From NCBI GenBank assembly GCA_028293565.1, contig JAQGON010000108.1:1-62005 (forward strand): 62,005 nucleotides of DNA, given 5' to 3'. The DNA comes from Verrucomicrobiota bacterium (lineage in GTDB: Bacteria > Verrucomicrobiota > Verrucomicrobiia > Opitutales > Opitutaceae). Both the position numbers and the translations under genes were made by a program. The notes below the pieces were generated by a model that had not been told where the DNA came from, ran no database searches, and saw nothing but the letters and a program-made list of their open reading frames with translations. Below are positions 25,995-35,314 of this stretch, piece by piece (position 1 is the stretch's first letter; every line of letters begins with the position of its first letter).

Positions 25995-26824
25995 GCCCCG
26001 CTTCCTTTCGCCACCCGGCGGGTCGCCTCGTCGAGCTTCTGCTTCACCGTGAACGCGCGGACATTCGTGGGGTACTCCGCGAGGTAGCGTTCGAAATAGT
26101 CCTTTGCCTGCGACCAGAGTCCCGAGCGCTCCGAAAGGACGCCGATCTGGACGATGAGATCCTCGCGCGCCGTGCCGCTGACTCCTCCGATCCGGTCCGC
26201 GGCGACCAGATGCGGCAAGAATCGCGCGAGCGGCTGGTGCAGCACCACGCCCGCCTGTCCGATCTGCAGGTGGAGATCGCGCTTCAGCCGCGGTTCCGAA
26301 ATCCGTTCGAGCAGCGCCTCCGCGGGCGCGAGCCGGTCGCTGTCCGGAGCCGCCGAGTCGGGCAGGACATACAGTTTCAACACGGCGAGTTTCACCAATC
26401 CCTGCTGCGACCAGTGGGATCCCGGCCAGCGCCGGGCCAGTTCGCCATAAAGCTCCGCCGCCCGCGCGTAGTCGGGCACGCTGAGATGGACCTGGTAAAT
26501 CCGCGCCCGCAGATAGGCCGCCTGGGCCGCGAGTTCGTCATCGCCTCGCGCCAATTCCGCGAGGACCGACTCGGCAGCGCGCATGTGGTCGTCCGTCGCC
26601 GGCTGTCCACCGATGCGGGCCGCGGCCCACGCCAGCTTCTCCGCCCGCGAACCTTCGCCGCCGCGCAGCGCCCGGAGCACGTCGTTGGGCCGGCCGTTCG
26701 CCAACGCCGTCCAAATCCGCTCCGGATCCGTCCCCGATTGCGCCGCCGGGAGTTTCAGGGCGAGAACCAACCCAAGGAGAACGGAAATTCGCGGAAAATG
26801 CGGAGCCGACCGAACTGAAAGCAC
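25991..26824 (-). CDS. TPR-like exported protein, upstream of solute-binding protein
   Basis: The 277-residue protein begins with a hydrophobic N terminus (ISVLLGLVLALKLPAA), so it is probably exported. Helical repeat segments of TPR type follow (LAAQAAYLRARIYQVHLSV, YARAAELYGELARRWPGSHW, SQAKDYFERYLAEYPTNVRA). The start is a GTG at 26824. Its stop overlaps the start of the solute-binding-protein gene (ATGA), so the two are translationally coupled and likely work together. Function beyond protein-protein contact is unknown. Confidence 0.7.
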   Translation of the reverse strand: MLSVRSAPHFPRISVLLGLVLALKLPAAQSGTDPERIWTALANGRPNDVLRALRGGEGSRAEKLAWAAARIGGQPATDDHMRAAESVLAELARGDDELAAQAAYLRARIYQVHLSVPDYARAAELYGELARRWPGSHWSQQGLVKLAVLKLYVLPDSAAPDSDRLAPAEALLERISEPRLKRDLHLQIGQAGVVLHQPLARFLPHLVAADRIGGVSGTAREDLIVQIGVLSERSGLWSQAKDYFERYLAEYPTNVRAFTVKQKLDEATRRVAKGSGA

Positions 26825-26900
26825 CCAGTCACTGTGAAAGGTTATCCGTGGCCGACAAGGATTGATGTGGCGCCGCGGGCTCGCCTAACGGGATTGAAAC

Positions 26901-27233
26901 ATGCGCAGATCGCCGACAGAACGGGGCGTGCGCAAGAAACACCTTTGGCTCGTGCCGGTCATCGCGCTCGGAATCGCGGTCGGTCTTTGGTGGAAGCGCA
27001 GCCAAGCCGATCGCCCGGCGCATGCGCGGGGCGGTCCCGCCGTGATGACTGCGACCCCGTCAAAAAACCCGGTCGCCATCCAGGACCGGCGGACGATCGA
27101 TTTTTCCAGCGGCAGGCCCGTCGTGAAAAACTCCGACGACGACAAGGCAATCATCGACAAGGCAGTGAAGGAAATGGACGCCGCGACGAAGGACATCACC
27201 TTCGGCCCCACGCCAGCCCCCGCCAAAAAATAG
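26901..27233 (+). CDS. Single-pass membrane protein, function unknown (110 aa)
   Basis: After a short positive N terminus there is one membrane helix (HLWLVPVIALGIAVGLWW), then a Pro/Ala-rich, probably extracytoplasmic tail with DDDKAIIDKAVKEMDAATKD near residue 80 and a PAPAKK end. No known domain is seen. It starts at a plain ATG and diverges from the TPR/solute-binding operon. It may be lineage-specific. Confidence 0.55.
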   Translation: MRRSPTERGVRKKHLWLVPVIALGIAVGLWWKRSQADRPAHARGGPAVMTATPSKNPVAIQDRRTIDFSSGRPVVKNSDDDKAIIDKAVKEMDAATKDITFGPTPAPAKK

Positions 27234-27288
27234 GTGGAACGCGTAGCCCCAACGCGTTGGCCGCTCCGTCATCTCCCAAGAGCCAGCT

Positions 27289-27711
27289 CTACCGCGCCAG
27301 CCTCACGCGGATCGTGTACTTTTTTGCGGCCGCGCCGGCCGCCGTGAAATGCACCGCCTCCGTCGCCTTCTCCGCCACCGTGAGGGATTGAAACGGCGTT
27401 TCGTCGCCCGTGCTGAAACCCTGGGCGTCCTTGAACACGCAGTTCACCTGGACATGCATCGAATGACTTTCGCGGTTCTTGATGTTCGCGACGACCTCGA
27501 TCCGTCCATCGGGCAGCGTCCGCTCCTGCAGGCCGGTGCAGGTGATCGAGGCCTGCGTGGGCGGATCGAGCAGCACGAACTTGTCGGTGTTCTCCACCGT
27601 GTACTTGGTCGTGTCCTGCGGCGCCGTTGATCGCGGTTCGGTGGCGCACCCGGCCAGCAGCAGCAGGCCGGCGCAAGCCGCACAAAAGGAGGGAAACTGC
27701 TTGGTCTTCAT
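27289..27711 (-). CDS. YcfL-like outer-membrane lipoprotein (DUF1425)
   Basis: This 140-residue lipoprotein has a clear lipobox, LLLLAGC, with the acylated Cys at 22. The mature part resembles YcfL/DUF1425: ADGRIEV-like strands (LPDGRIEVVANIKNRES) and the signature VQVNCVFKDAQGFSTGDETP. In E. coli YcfL is encoded near LpoB, the peptidoglycan synthase activator, but no such neighbour is seen here. The 233-base gap after its 5' end (27712-27944) holds no gene or repeat I can recognise. Confidence 0.78.
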   Translation of the reverse strand: MKTKQFPSFCAACAGLLLLAGCATEPRSTAPQDTTKYTVENTDKFVLLDPPTQASITCTGLQERTLPDGRIEVVANIKNRESHSMHVQVNCVFKDAQGFSTGDETPFQSLTVAEKATEAVHFTAAGAAAKKYTIRVRLAR

Positions 27712-27944
27712 GGTCAGGTGATGGGGTGAGACTCCCGGACTCCGCTTAAGTTTCCCCCGGACGCATCATCACGGTCCCTCCCCGATCTTCCACCGAAATC
27801 GCGACTTGCCCAAATAATCAGCCCCCGCCCCGAAAATTTCCGGGCCGATTCATCTGCATCCCAACTCCCCGCCAGACCGGACCCGGCTTGCAGCGCCAGC
27901 TCCGCATCCGGACGGCTCTTCGCGACCTTCCGTTCAAACCCCGG

Positions 27945-30900
27945 TCATTTCGCGCCCACCGGTTCGCCAAGGGTGGCGCGCGCGCGGCTGCGTTCCCGGC
28001 GATGTTTCAGCGCGGTCGTGAACCGGTCCATGTAGACATAAATCACCGGAGTGATGTAGAGCGTCAGCAGCTGCGAGACCATCAGCCCGCCCACCACCGC
28101 CAGACCGAGGGGACGCCGCGAGTCGGCGCCGCTCCCGAGCCCGAGCGCGATCGGCAGCGCCCCCGCCAGGGCGGCGAACGTCGTCATCATGATCGGACGG
28201 AAACGGACCAGGCAGGCCTCGACGATCGCCTTCTCCGGATCGAACGCGGCGCCCTGCTCGCGCTCCCTCGCGATCGCGAAATCGATCATCATGATCGCGT
28301 TCTTCTTCACGATGCCGATCAGCAGGATCACGCCGACGTATCCCATGATGTTCAGCTCCTCGTGAAACGCCCACAGCGTGACCAGTGCGCCGAAACTCGC
28401 CGCCGGCAGGCCGGAGAGAATCGTCAGCGGATGGATGAAATCCTCATAGAGAATTCCCAGCACGATGTAGATGACGACGACCGCCGTGAGCAGCAGCAGG
28501 CCCATGCCCTGGAGCGACGAGGCAAACGCCTGCGCCGCGCCGACGAAGCTGTACGTGATCGTCGCCGGCAGCTCCTTGCGCGCGATCTCCTCGATCGCCG
28601 CGGTGGCGTCGCCGATCGACACGCCGGACTTGAGATTGAACGAGAGCGTCACCGCCGGGAGCTGGCCAAGATGCGCCACGGTCAGCGGCCCGACGTTGCG
28701 CCGCAGTGCGGCCACGCTGTCGAGCGACACGAGCTTTCCGCCGCGCGACCGGAGATAGATCATCGAGAGGGCCGAGGCGTCGCGCTGGAATTCCGGCGCC
28801 ACTTCCATGATGACGTAATATTGGTTGGTCGGAGTGTAGATCGTCGACACCTGCCGCGACCCGAACGCGCTGTAGAGCGCGTCCTCGATCTGCTGCGGCG
28901 TGATCCCGAGCGTCGCCGCGCGGTCCCGCTGGATGTCGACGCGCAGCTGCGGGCTGGTGATCTGGAGGTCGGTGTTGACGTCCGTCAGCTGGGGAATCGC
29001 GCGGAATTTTTTCTCCAGCTTGTCGGCCACGCCGTAGAGTTCGGTCAGGTCGCTGCCCGTCAGCGTGAACTGGTACAGCGCCTTCGTCAGCTGTCCGCCG
29101 ATGCGGATCGCCGGCGGGATCTGCGGGTAGGCCTTCAGGCCCGGGACAACCGAGAGCTTCCGCCGGAGGTCGTTCAGGATGACATCGATCGACGGGCGCT
29201 CGTTGCGCGGCTCGAGCCGCATGAAGATGCGCCCCTGGTTTCCGGTGGCGGCCACCGAGCCGCTGGCGCCCATCGCCGACATGAACGCCGCCACATAAGG
29301 CTGCTGCGCGACGATCACCGCAGCCGCCTGCTGGTGACGCACCATTTCCTCGAACGAGATGTCCTGCGCCGCCTCGGTGAAGACCAGCACGATTCCCGTG
29401 TCGTCCGTCGGGATGAATCCCTGCGGCAGGACTTTCACCAGCCCGACCGTCAGCACCGCCATGAGCGCGGCGATGCCCAGCACGACAAACCGGTGCCGCA
29501 GGCTCGCGTGCAGCGTCCGCTCGTAGAGCCGGTGCAGCCCCTCGAACATGCGCTCGCTCCACTGGTACAGCCTGCCGTGCGCCGAGCCGGCGGACGGCGC
29601 CCCCGCGCCGTGGCTCTTCAGGAAGCGGCTGCAGAGCATGGGCGTCAGCGTCAGCGACACCACCCCCGAGACGATGATCGCCGCGGTGATCGTGACCGCA
29701 AATTCATGCAGCAGGCGCCCCAGAATCCCGCTCATGAACATCAGCGGGATGAACACGGCCACCAGCGAAAGCGTCATCGACAGGATGGTGAACCCGATCT
29801 CCTTCGAGCCCTTGAACGCCGCGTCGCGCACGCTCATGCCGCCCTCGATGTGCCGCACGATGTTTTCCAGCATCACGATCGCGTCGTCGACCACGAAGCC
29901 CACCGACAGCGTGAGGGCGAGCAGCGAAAGGTTGTCCAGCGAGTACCCGAAGAAATACATCACCATGAACGTGCCGAGCAGCGCCATCGGGATCGCCACG
30001 CTCGGGATGATCGTCGCCCAGACCGAGCGCAGGAAGACGAAGATCACCAGGATCACGAGCGAGATGGACAGCATCAGCGTGAACTGGACATCGTGCACCG
30101 ACTCGTGGACGGCCTCGGAGTTGTCGCGGAGGATGCTCAGGTTCACCGACTCCGGCATCTGCTTCGCGAAGATCGGCAGCAGCGCGCGGACCCGGCCGAC
30201 GACCTCGACGGTGTTCACGCCCGGCTGCTTCTGGACCGCGAGGACGATCGAGCGCGAGGTGGCCAGGTTCCCCGCCTTGTCCCTCTCGCCATACCAGTTC
30301 GCGACCCGGGTCTCCTGCACGCCGTCGATCACCTGCGCCAGCTCCCCGAGGCGGACGGGAGCATTGTTCCGGTAGGCGACGACGATGCCCGTGAACTCGC
30401 TCGCGTTGGCGAGCTGACCGCTCGCGAGAATCTGCACCGACTGGCTGTAGCCGTCGAGGAGGCCCGTCGGCTGATTGACATTGTGCGCGTTCAGGGCTGT
30501 CCGGACCTCGTCGAGCGTGATGCCGCGGCTCGCCAGCAGGCGCGGGTCGAGCCTCACCCGCAGCGCGTACTTCTGCGCCCCGTAGACCTGCACCTGGGAG
30601 ACGCCGTCCACCGTGGAGATGCGCTGCGCCAGCATCGTCTCCGCATACTCGTCGACGACCGAAAGCGGCAGGGTCGGCGAGCTCATCGCGAGGAAAAGCA
30701 CCGGCTGGTCGGCCGGATTCGTCTTTCGAAACGACGGCGGCGCCGGCATGTCGAGCGGCAGCCGCCGCTGGACCGCGGCGATCGACGCCTGCACGTCCTG
30801 CGCGGCCGCGTCGATGTTCCGCTCCAGCGCAAACTGCAGCGTGATCGTGGTGGTGCCCGTGCCGCTGGTCGACGTCATCGAGTCGATGCCCGAGATCGTC

Positions 30901-31115
30901 GAGAACTGCTGCTCGAGCACCGTCGCGACGGCGCTTGCCATCGTTTCCGGCGTCGCGCCGGGCAGCGACGCGGTGACGAGGATCGTCGGGAAATCGACGG
31001 TCGGCAGGTCGCTCACCGGCAGGAGCCGGTAAGCCATCAGGCCGAAGATGCACAGCGCCGCGGTCAGCAGCGTCGTCATCACCGGCCGGCGGATGCAGAG
31101 TTCCGGGAGATTCAT
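27945..31115 (-). CDS. RND-family multidrug efflux transporter (HAE1/MdtB-C-like)
   Basis: This 1056-residue inner-membrane proton-driven efflux pump starts MNLPELCIRRPVMTTLLTAA, typical of the family. The proton-relay Asp pair in helix 4 is visible in LTLSVGFVVDDAIVMLENIV. Both large periplasmic loops and the porter motifs are present, and length is normal. It is encoded five bases after the adaptor lipoprotein gene, with marR upstream, so the order is marR-adaptor-pump. No outer-membrane TolC-type channel gene is adjacent, so the pump must recruit one from elsewhere. MdtB/C similarity suggests drug or bile-salt type substrates, but this is not proven. Confidence 0.93.
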   Translation of the reverse strand: MNLPELCIRRPVMTTLLTAALCIFGLMAYRLLPVSDLPTVDFPTILVTASLPGATPETMASAVATVLEQQFSTISGIDSMTSTSGTGTTTITLQFALERNIDAAAQDVQASIAAVQRRLPLDMPAPPSFRKTNPADQPVLFLAMSSPTLPLSVVDEYAETMLAQRISTVDGVSQVQVYGAQKYALRVRLDPRLLASRGITLDEVRTALNAHNVNQPTGLLDGYSQSVQILASGQLANASEFTGIVVAYRNNAPVRLGELAQVIDGVQETRVANWYGERDKAGNLATSRSIVLAVQKQPGVNTVEVVGRVRALLPIFAKQMPESVNLSILRDNSEAVHESVHDVQFTLMLSISLVILVIFVFLRSVWATIIPSVAIPMALLGTFMVMYFFGYSLDNLSLLALTLSVGFVVDDAIVMLENIVRHIEGGMSVRDAAFKGSKEIGFTILSMTLSLVAVFIPLMFMSGILGRLLHEFAVTITAAIIVSGVVSLTLTPMLCSRFLKSHGAGAPSAGSAHGRLYQWSERMFEGLHRLYERTLHASLRHRFVVLGIAALMAVLTVGLVKVLPQGFIPTDDTGIVLVFTEAAQDISFEEMVRHQQAAAVIVAQQPYVAAFMSAMGASGSVAATGNQGRIFMRLEPRNERPSIDVILNDLRRKLSVVPGLKAYPQIPPAIRIGGQLTKALYQFTLTGSDLTELYGVADKLEKKFRAIPQLTDVNTDLQITSPQLRVDIQRDRAATLGITPQQIEDALYSAFGSRQVSTIYTPTNQYYVIMEVAPEFQRDASALSMIYLRSRGGKLVSLDSVAALRRNVGPLTVAHLGQLPAVTLSFNLKSGVSIGDATAAIEEIARKELPATITYSFVGAAQAFASSLQGMGLLLLTAVVVIYIVLGILYEDFIHPLTILSGLPAASFGALVTLWAFHEELNIMGYVGVILLIGIVKKNAIMMIDFAIAREREQGAAFDPEKAIVEACLVRFRPIMMTTFAALAGALPIALGLGSGADSRRPLGLAVVGGLMVSQLLTLYITPVIYVYMDRFTTALKHRRERSRARATLGEPVGAK

Positions 31116-31119
31116 GGGA

Positions 31120-32295
31120 TCAGGTTTTCCGCGGCTCGGCGGCGGAGGCGGGCACCGCCACCGGTGCGCCCGAGAGCTGGCGCGGCTCCGCTTTCATGCC
31201 CGGCAGCAGCCGGAGCTGTCCGTCGGTGACCACGATCTCGCCGGCCTTGAGGCCGGAGGCCACGAGCGTGCTGTCGCCCGCCACCCGGGAAACCTTCACC
31301 GTGCGCAGCTCCACCGTGGAATCGGCCTTCAGCACGTAAATCGACGAGCCCGACTGGCTGTTCTGCAGCGCGGTGGACGGCACGACGATCGCGTTGCGGT
31401 CGATGCCCACGCGGGTGACCACATAGACGAACTGGCCCGGCCAGAAGGCGATGTCCTCGTTCCCGAAGACCGCCTTCAGCGTCACCATGCCGGTCGTGGC
31501 GTCGACGGTGTTGTCGATGAACTCGAGCCGGCCGTTCTCGCGCGTCTGCCCCGAATTCCGCTCGGTCGCGATCACCGTCGCCGTGTGCGCCGTGAAGGCC
31601 GTGCGAATCTCGTCGAGCGCCCGCTCCGGCACGGCATAGGTCACCGCCACCGGCGCGAGCTGGTTGATCGTCACCAGCGTGAAGCTGTTGTCATTCGCCT
31701 TCACGAGCGCGCCCTCGTGCAGCAGCCGCTGGCCGGTGCGGCCCGCGATCGGCGCGCGGATTTCCGTGTACCCGAGCTGCAGCTCCGCGTTGGCCACCGC
31801 CGCCTCCTTCGACTGCACCTGCGCCTTCGTCGTGTCGGCCTTCGTCACGTAATTCACATACTCCTCCTTCGACACCACGTCCTGCTGGTTGAGGCGCTGG
31901 TACCGCTCCAGATCCACCCGGGCCTGGTCGGCCATCGCCTTCGCGTTCGCCAGGTCCGCCTTCGCGCTCCGCAGGCTGTTCTCGAACGGCCGGCGGTCGA
32001 GCGTCACGAGCAGGTCCCCCGCCTTCACATCCTGGCCTTCCTTGAAATTCACCTCGGCGATGATCCCGTCCACCTGCGACTTCACGCTCACGGTGCGCTG
32101 GGCCTGCACCGTGCCGATCGCGGAGATCTCCCGCGGGACATCCTGCTGCACCGCGACCGCCGTCTGCACCGGCACCGCGGGGGCGCCGCCGCCGGCCCGG
32201 GACGAGGCGCGGCGACAGCCGCCGGCGGCGAGGAGGGCCGCGCCGATCAGCGGCAGCAGCGCCAGGCGCGAAATAAAGGGAAAATCAGTTTTCAT
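31120..32295 (-). CDS. RND efflux periplasmic adaptor lipoprotein (membrane fusion protein)
   Basis: This 391-residue protein has a lipoprotein signal ending in AALLAAGGC. The adaptor layout follows: beta-barrel/lipoyl half (VKSQVDGIIAEVNFKEGQDV), a coiled-coil hairpin (residues about 105-175), the second lipoyl half (LGYTEIRAPIAGRTGQRL), the beta-barrel and the membrane-proximal domain (GDSTLVASGLKAGEIVVTDG). It links the RND pump to an outer-membrane channel. The start overlaps the end of marR by 11 bases. Confidence 0.92.
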   Translation of the reverse strand: MKTDFPFISRLALLPLIGAALLAAGGCRRASSRAGGGAPAVPVQTAVAVQQDVPREISAIGTVQAQRTVSVKSQVDGIIAEVNFKEGQDVKAGDLLVTLDRRPFENSLRSAKADLANAKAMADQARVDLERYQRLNQQDVVSKEEYVNYVTKADTTKAQVQSKEAAVANAELQLGYTEIRAPIAGRTGQRLLHEGALVKANDNSFTLVTINQLAPVAVTYAVPERALDEIRTAFTAHTATVIATERNSGQTRENGRLEFIDNTVDATTGMVTLKAVFGNEDIAFWPGQFVYVVTRVGIDRNAIVVPSTALQNSQSGSSIYVLKADSTVELRTVKVSRVAGDSTLVASGLKAGEIVVTDGQLRLLPGMKAEPRQLSGAPVAVPASAAEPRKT

Positions 32296-32758
32296 CAGGA
32301 CGGTGCTTCGATCGGGCCTCCATCTCCAGGAGGTTGGTTTTTATCTTCAGAAGGTCGTTGATCAATGATTCGCGGCGCGGCGACGCCAAGCCGCTGAGAT
32401 ATTCGTCGCGGAGGCGGACCGCCACCTCCTCGAGCCGGAGCGCGAGACGCTCCGCCTTTGGCGTCATGTACAAATGGTACGCCCGGGCATCCGCCTGGTG
32501 ATCGCGGCGCTTGATCCAGCCCGCTTTCTCTAAGCGGTCGGCCTGGCGGCTGACGGAGATCCGCTCCATCTGCAGGCTCTCGGCCAGCTCGCTCTGCGTG
32601 CAGCCCGGCTGCCGCGCGAGATGACACAGAAAAAGCCACTGTGCCCGCGTCAGCCGCATCGCGCGCACCCGCCGGTCGAACTCCTTCCGCGCCAGCCGGC
32701 TGATATCCCCGATGATGAAACCGAAGTTGCGGTCGAGTTGAAAGGGACGGACAGCCAT
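32285..32758 (-). CDS. MarR-family transcriptional regulator of the RND operon
   Basis: The 157-residue protein has the MarR winged helix: LTRAQWLFLCHLARQPGCTQ, SELAESLQMERISVSRQADR and the wing RRDHQADARAYHLYMTPKAE. It is the first gene of the marR-adaptor-pump unit and overlaps the adaptor start, so it probably represses its own operon and is relieved by a pump substrate. The ATG at 32758 is chosen over an in-frame extension, because a palindromic operator and promoter lie just upstream. Confidence 0.9.
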   Translation of the reverse strand: MAVRPFQLDRNFGFIIGDISRLARKEFDRRVRAMRLTRAQWLFLCHLARQPGCTQSELAESLQMERISVSRQADRLEKAGWIKRRDHQADARAYHLYMTPKAERLALRLEEVAVRLRDEYLSGLASPRRESLINDLLKIKTNLLEMEARSKHRPDEN

Positions 32759-32773
32759 GGACGTAAGGGGCCT

Positions 32774-32802
32774 TTGGTAAGCTAGCTTACTTTTCGAGGC
32801 AA
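32774..32802 (-). promoter_or_regulatory. Candidate marR promoter with palindromic operator in the spacer
   Basis: The perfect 14-bp palindrome GTAAGCTAGCTTAC lies at 32777-32790, 19 bases before the marR start. On the minus strand it falls between a possible -35 TTGCCT (32797-32802) and -10 TACCAA (32774-32779), spaced exactly 17 bases. A MarR dimer bound here would block RNA polymerase. The palindrome is directly visible; its role as the MarR site is inferred from position. Confidence 0.6.
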
Positions 32803-32942
32803 GTCCGCGGAAAAAAAAAGGCCATGGCAGTCCCAAGACGCGCCGGACGCCGCAAAATTACCGTCACTTTCCGCCGGAGCATTCTCCTCGAAGTCGTCCG
32901 CTCCCCTTCGCAGAATCGCCCCCGCGCACTGCGCACTACCCC

Positions 32943-34445
32943 ATGGGCCGGAAATTCATCCTCGCGCTCGACCAGGGCACCACCTCCTCCCGCGCCCTGG
33001 TCTTCGACCGCCGCGGCCGCGCGCGCGGCGCCGCGCGCCAGGAATTCCCGCAATATTTTCCCCAGCCCGGCTGGGTGGAGCACGATCCCGCCGACCTCTG
33101 GGAAACCACGCGGCGCACCGCACTCGCCGCCGTCGCCGAAACCGGCCTCACCGCCCGCGACCTCGCCGCCATCGGGCTGACCAACCAGCGCGAGACGACG
33201 CTGCTCTGGGACCGCCGCACCGGACAGCCGCTCGCGCCGGCGATCGTCTGGCAGGACCGCCGCACCGCCGCGCTCTGCCTGAAGCTGAAGCGCCGCGGAC
33301 ACGAACCCCTCTTTCGCGCGCGCACCGGCCTGCTCCTCGACCCTTATTTCAGCGGGACAAAACTCGCGTGGCTGCTCGACCGCCTTCCCGGCGCGCGGCG
33401 CCGCGCGGCCCGCGGCGAGCTCGCGTTCGGCACCGTCGACAGCTGGCTGCTCTGGAAACTCACCGCCGGACGCGTCCACGCAACCGACATCTCCAACGCG
33501 TCCCGCACCCTCATGCTCAACCTGCGAACCGGCGACTGGGACGACACGCTCCTGGACGTGCTCCGCGTTCCCCGTGAAGTGCTTCCCACCGTCCGCTCGA
33601 GCAGCGAGGTGTACGGCCACGTCGAGGGCATTCCCGCCCTGCGCGGCGTGCCGATCGCCGGAATCGCCGGGGACCAGCAGGCCGCGCTCTTCGGCCAGGG
33701 TTGTTTCCGTCCGGGCCTGGCCAAGAACACCTACGGCACCGGATGCTTCCTGCTGCTGAACACCGGCCGGCGTCCCGTCGTTTCGCGCCATCAGCTGCTG
33801 ACGACCATCGCGTGGCGGCTCGGCGCCAGCGGCCCCATCGAGTACGCGCTCGAGGGCAGCGTGTTCGTCGGCGGCGCCGTCGTGCAGTGGCTGCGCGATG
33901 GCCTCGGGCTGATCTCCGAATCGGGCGAAATCGAAGCGCTCGCCGCGCAGGTCGCGGACAACGGCGGCGTTTTCCTGGTCCCCGCCTTCACCGGGCTCGG
34001 CGCTCCGCATTGGGATCCCGCCGCGCGCGGTATGCTCATCGGGCTGACGCGGGGCAGCACCGCCGGACATGTCGCGCGCGCCGCGCTTGAAAGCATCGCC
34101 TACCAAAGCGCCGACGTGCTCGACGCCATGCAGGCCGACGCCGGCCTCCGCCTGCGCGAGCTCCGGGTCGACGGCGGCGCGACGGTGAACAATGCGCTCA
34201 TGCAGTTCCAGAGCGACCTCCTCCGCGTGCCCGCGGTCCGTCCGCGCACCAGCGAGACCACCGCCCTCGGCGCCGCCTTCCTCGCCGGCCTCGCAGTCGG
34301 CTACTGGCGTGACCAGGCCGAAATCGCCGCCCTCTGGTCCACCGGCAAAATCTTCCGCCCCCGCGCACCGCTGGCCGCAATGAAAAAACTCCGGCGCGAC
34401 TGGCAGCGCGCCGTCGAGCGCTCGAAAGCCTGGGCCTCCGCCTGA
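32943..34445 (+). CDS. glpK: Glycerol kinase
   Basis: This 500-residue FGGY-family kinase phosphorylates glycerol to glycerol 3-phosphate. Family signatures are [19 protein letters not shown] at the N terminus, [48 protein letters not shown], and FVPAF-type [15 protein letters not shown]. The C-terminal ATP-binding region [20 protein letters not shown] is present. Length is as expected. Neither glpF nor glpD is adjacent. The 105 bases between it and the divergent marR region hold no other recognised element. Confidence 0.94.
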   Translation: MGRKFILALDQGTTSSRALVFDRRGRARGAARQEFPQYFPQPGWVEHDPADLWETTRRTALAAVAETGLTARDLAAIGLTNQRETTLLWDRRTGQPLAPAIVWQDRRTAALCLKLKRRGHEPLFRARTGLLLDPYFSGTKLAWLLDRLPGARRRAARGELAFGTVDSWLLWKLTAGRVHATDISNASRTLMLNLRTGDWDDTLLDVLRVPREVLPTVRSSSEVYGHVEGIPALRGVPIAGIAGDQQAALFGQGCFRPGLAKNTYGTGCFLLLNTGRRPVVSRHQLLTTIAWRLGASGPIEYALEGSVFVGGAVVQWLRDGLGLISESGEIEALAAQVADNGGVFLVPAFTGLGAPHWDPAARGMLIGLTRGSTAGHVARAALESIAYQSADVLDAMQADAGLRLRELRVDGGATVNNALMQFQSDLLRVPAVRPRTSETTALGAAFLAGLAVGYWRDQAEIAALWSTGKIFRPRAPLAAMKKLRRDWQRAVERSKAWASA

Positions 34446-34519
34446 AGCCTGAATGGCCCCGCAAAAACAAAACTTCACGCATTGAATCCGCCGGTCCCTT
34501 CGCGCAGAATCCGCCTCCC

Positions 34520-35161
34520 ATGATCCGCCTTGTCCACGTGCTGTCGTTCGCGCTGGTCGCCTTCGCCGCCGGAGCCGTGCACGCGGCCGAACCTGCCGAG
34601 ATCGCGGCGCTGCGCGTCAAGGCGGAAAAGGGGAACGGTCTCGCCCAATACAATCTGGGCCTGGCCTACGCCGAGGGGGAAATCGTCGCGCCCGACCTGG
34701 CCGAGGCGTTTGTCTGGCTCTCGCTGGCGTCGAGCAACGGCGCGACCGGCAAGGCGCTCGACCAGGTGCTCGGAAACATCACCGACGCCCAGCTCGCCGA
34801 GGGCCGGCGCCGCCTCGAGGACTATCGCGCGGCCATCGCCTCGCGCACTCCCACCACCAGTCCCGCGGCGTCGCACCGTTCGGCAAACCGCGGTTTCAGT
34901 CTTTTCTCTCAAGGCGGCCCGCCCGCGGGCACGTTGCCCGCACCGGAGTCGACGTCGACCGTGACCCAGCCGCCGCGCAACCCGGGCTCCCGCGATGCCG
35001 CAGCCGTTTCCGCCGCCGGAGCCGGGGAGATCGCTCGCCTGAAAACCGAACTCGCCAAGGCGAACGAACTCGTCGAACGGCAGGCCGCCACGATCGCGAA
35101 ACTAGAGGAGGAGCTGCGCCGGCGCGCACCTTCCGCCGGATCGACCCCGCCCGTGCGCTAG
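34520..35161 (+). CDS. Sel1-repeat exported protein with short coiled coil (triad gene A)
   Basis: The 213-residue protein has a signal peptide (MIRLVHVLSFALVAFAAGAV, cleavage near HA-AEP). Residues 24-105 hold one Sel1-like repeat (NGLAQYNLGLAYAEGEIVAP, AEAFVWLSLASSNGATGKAL) and the tail DAQLAEGRRRLEDYR. A Pro/Ser-rich linker follows, then a short coiled coil (residues 170-200, IARLKTELAKANELVERQAA). Its first 105 residues are closely similar to the start of the next gene, 150 bases downstream. Sel1 repeats mediate protein-protein contacts. I infer a periplasmic or envelope role; the function is unknown. Confidence 0.75.
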   Translation: MIRLVHVLSFALVAFAAGAVHAAEPAEIAALRVKAEKGNGLAQYNLGLAYAEGEIVAPDLAEAFVWLSLASSNGATGKALDQVLGNITDAQLAEGRRRLEDYRAAIASRTPTTSPAASHRSANRGFSLFSQGGPPAGTLPAPESTSTVTQPPRNPGSRDAAAVSAAGAGEIARLKTELAKANELVERQAATIAKLEEELRRRAPSAGSTPPVR

Positions 35162-35168
35162 ATTGGAT

Positions 35169-35238
35169 CGCGAAAGCGCGAAGCGGCGAAAGTCGGAAGG
35201 ATCCGCTTTCCACGCTTCCGTTCCTGCGCTTCCGCGAG
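35169..35238. repeat. Intergenic inverted repeat (GCGAAAGCGCGAAG type)
   Basis: CGCGAAAGCGCGAAGCGGCG (from 35169) and, in inverted orientation, CGCTTCCGTTCCTGCGCTTC (from 35213) form imperfect arms around a short loop. It fills the gap between triad genes A and B and could fold into a hairpin in their transcript. One copy was seen in this window. Confidence 0.4.
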
Positions 35239-35314
35239 ACGATTTTCCCTGCGCTCGAGGTCAGGACGGATTCGCGTATTGAGTAGAGGGCAAAAGCATT
35301 TAGGGATTTGCGCC

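Noticed and set aside
27888-31229. Plus-strand open frame of 1113 codons opposite the RND pump
   Set aside because: Its Arg/His/Asp-rich translation has no recognisable motif, while the minus-strand RND gene is full length with all family motifs.
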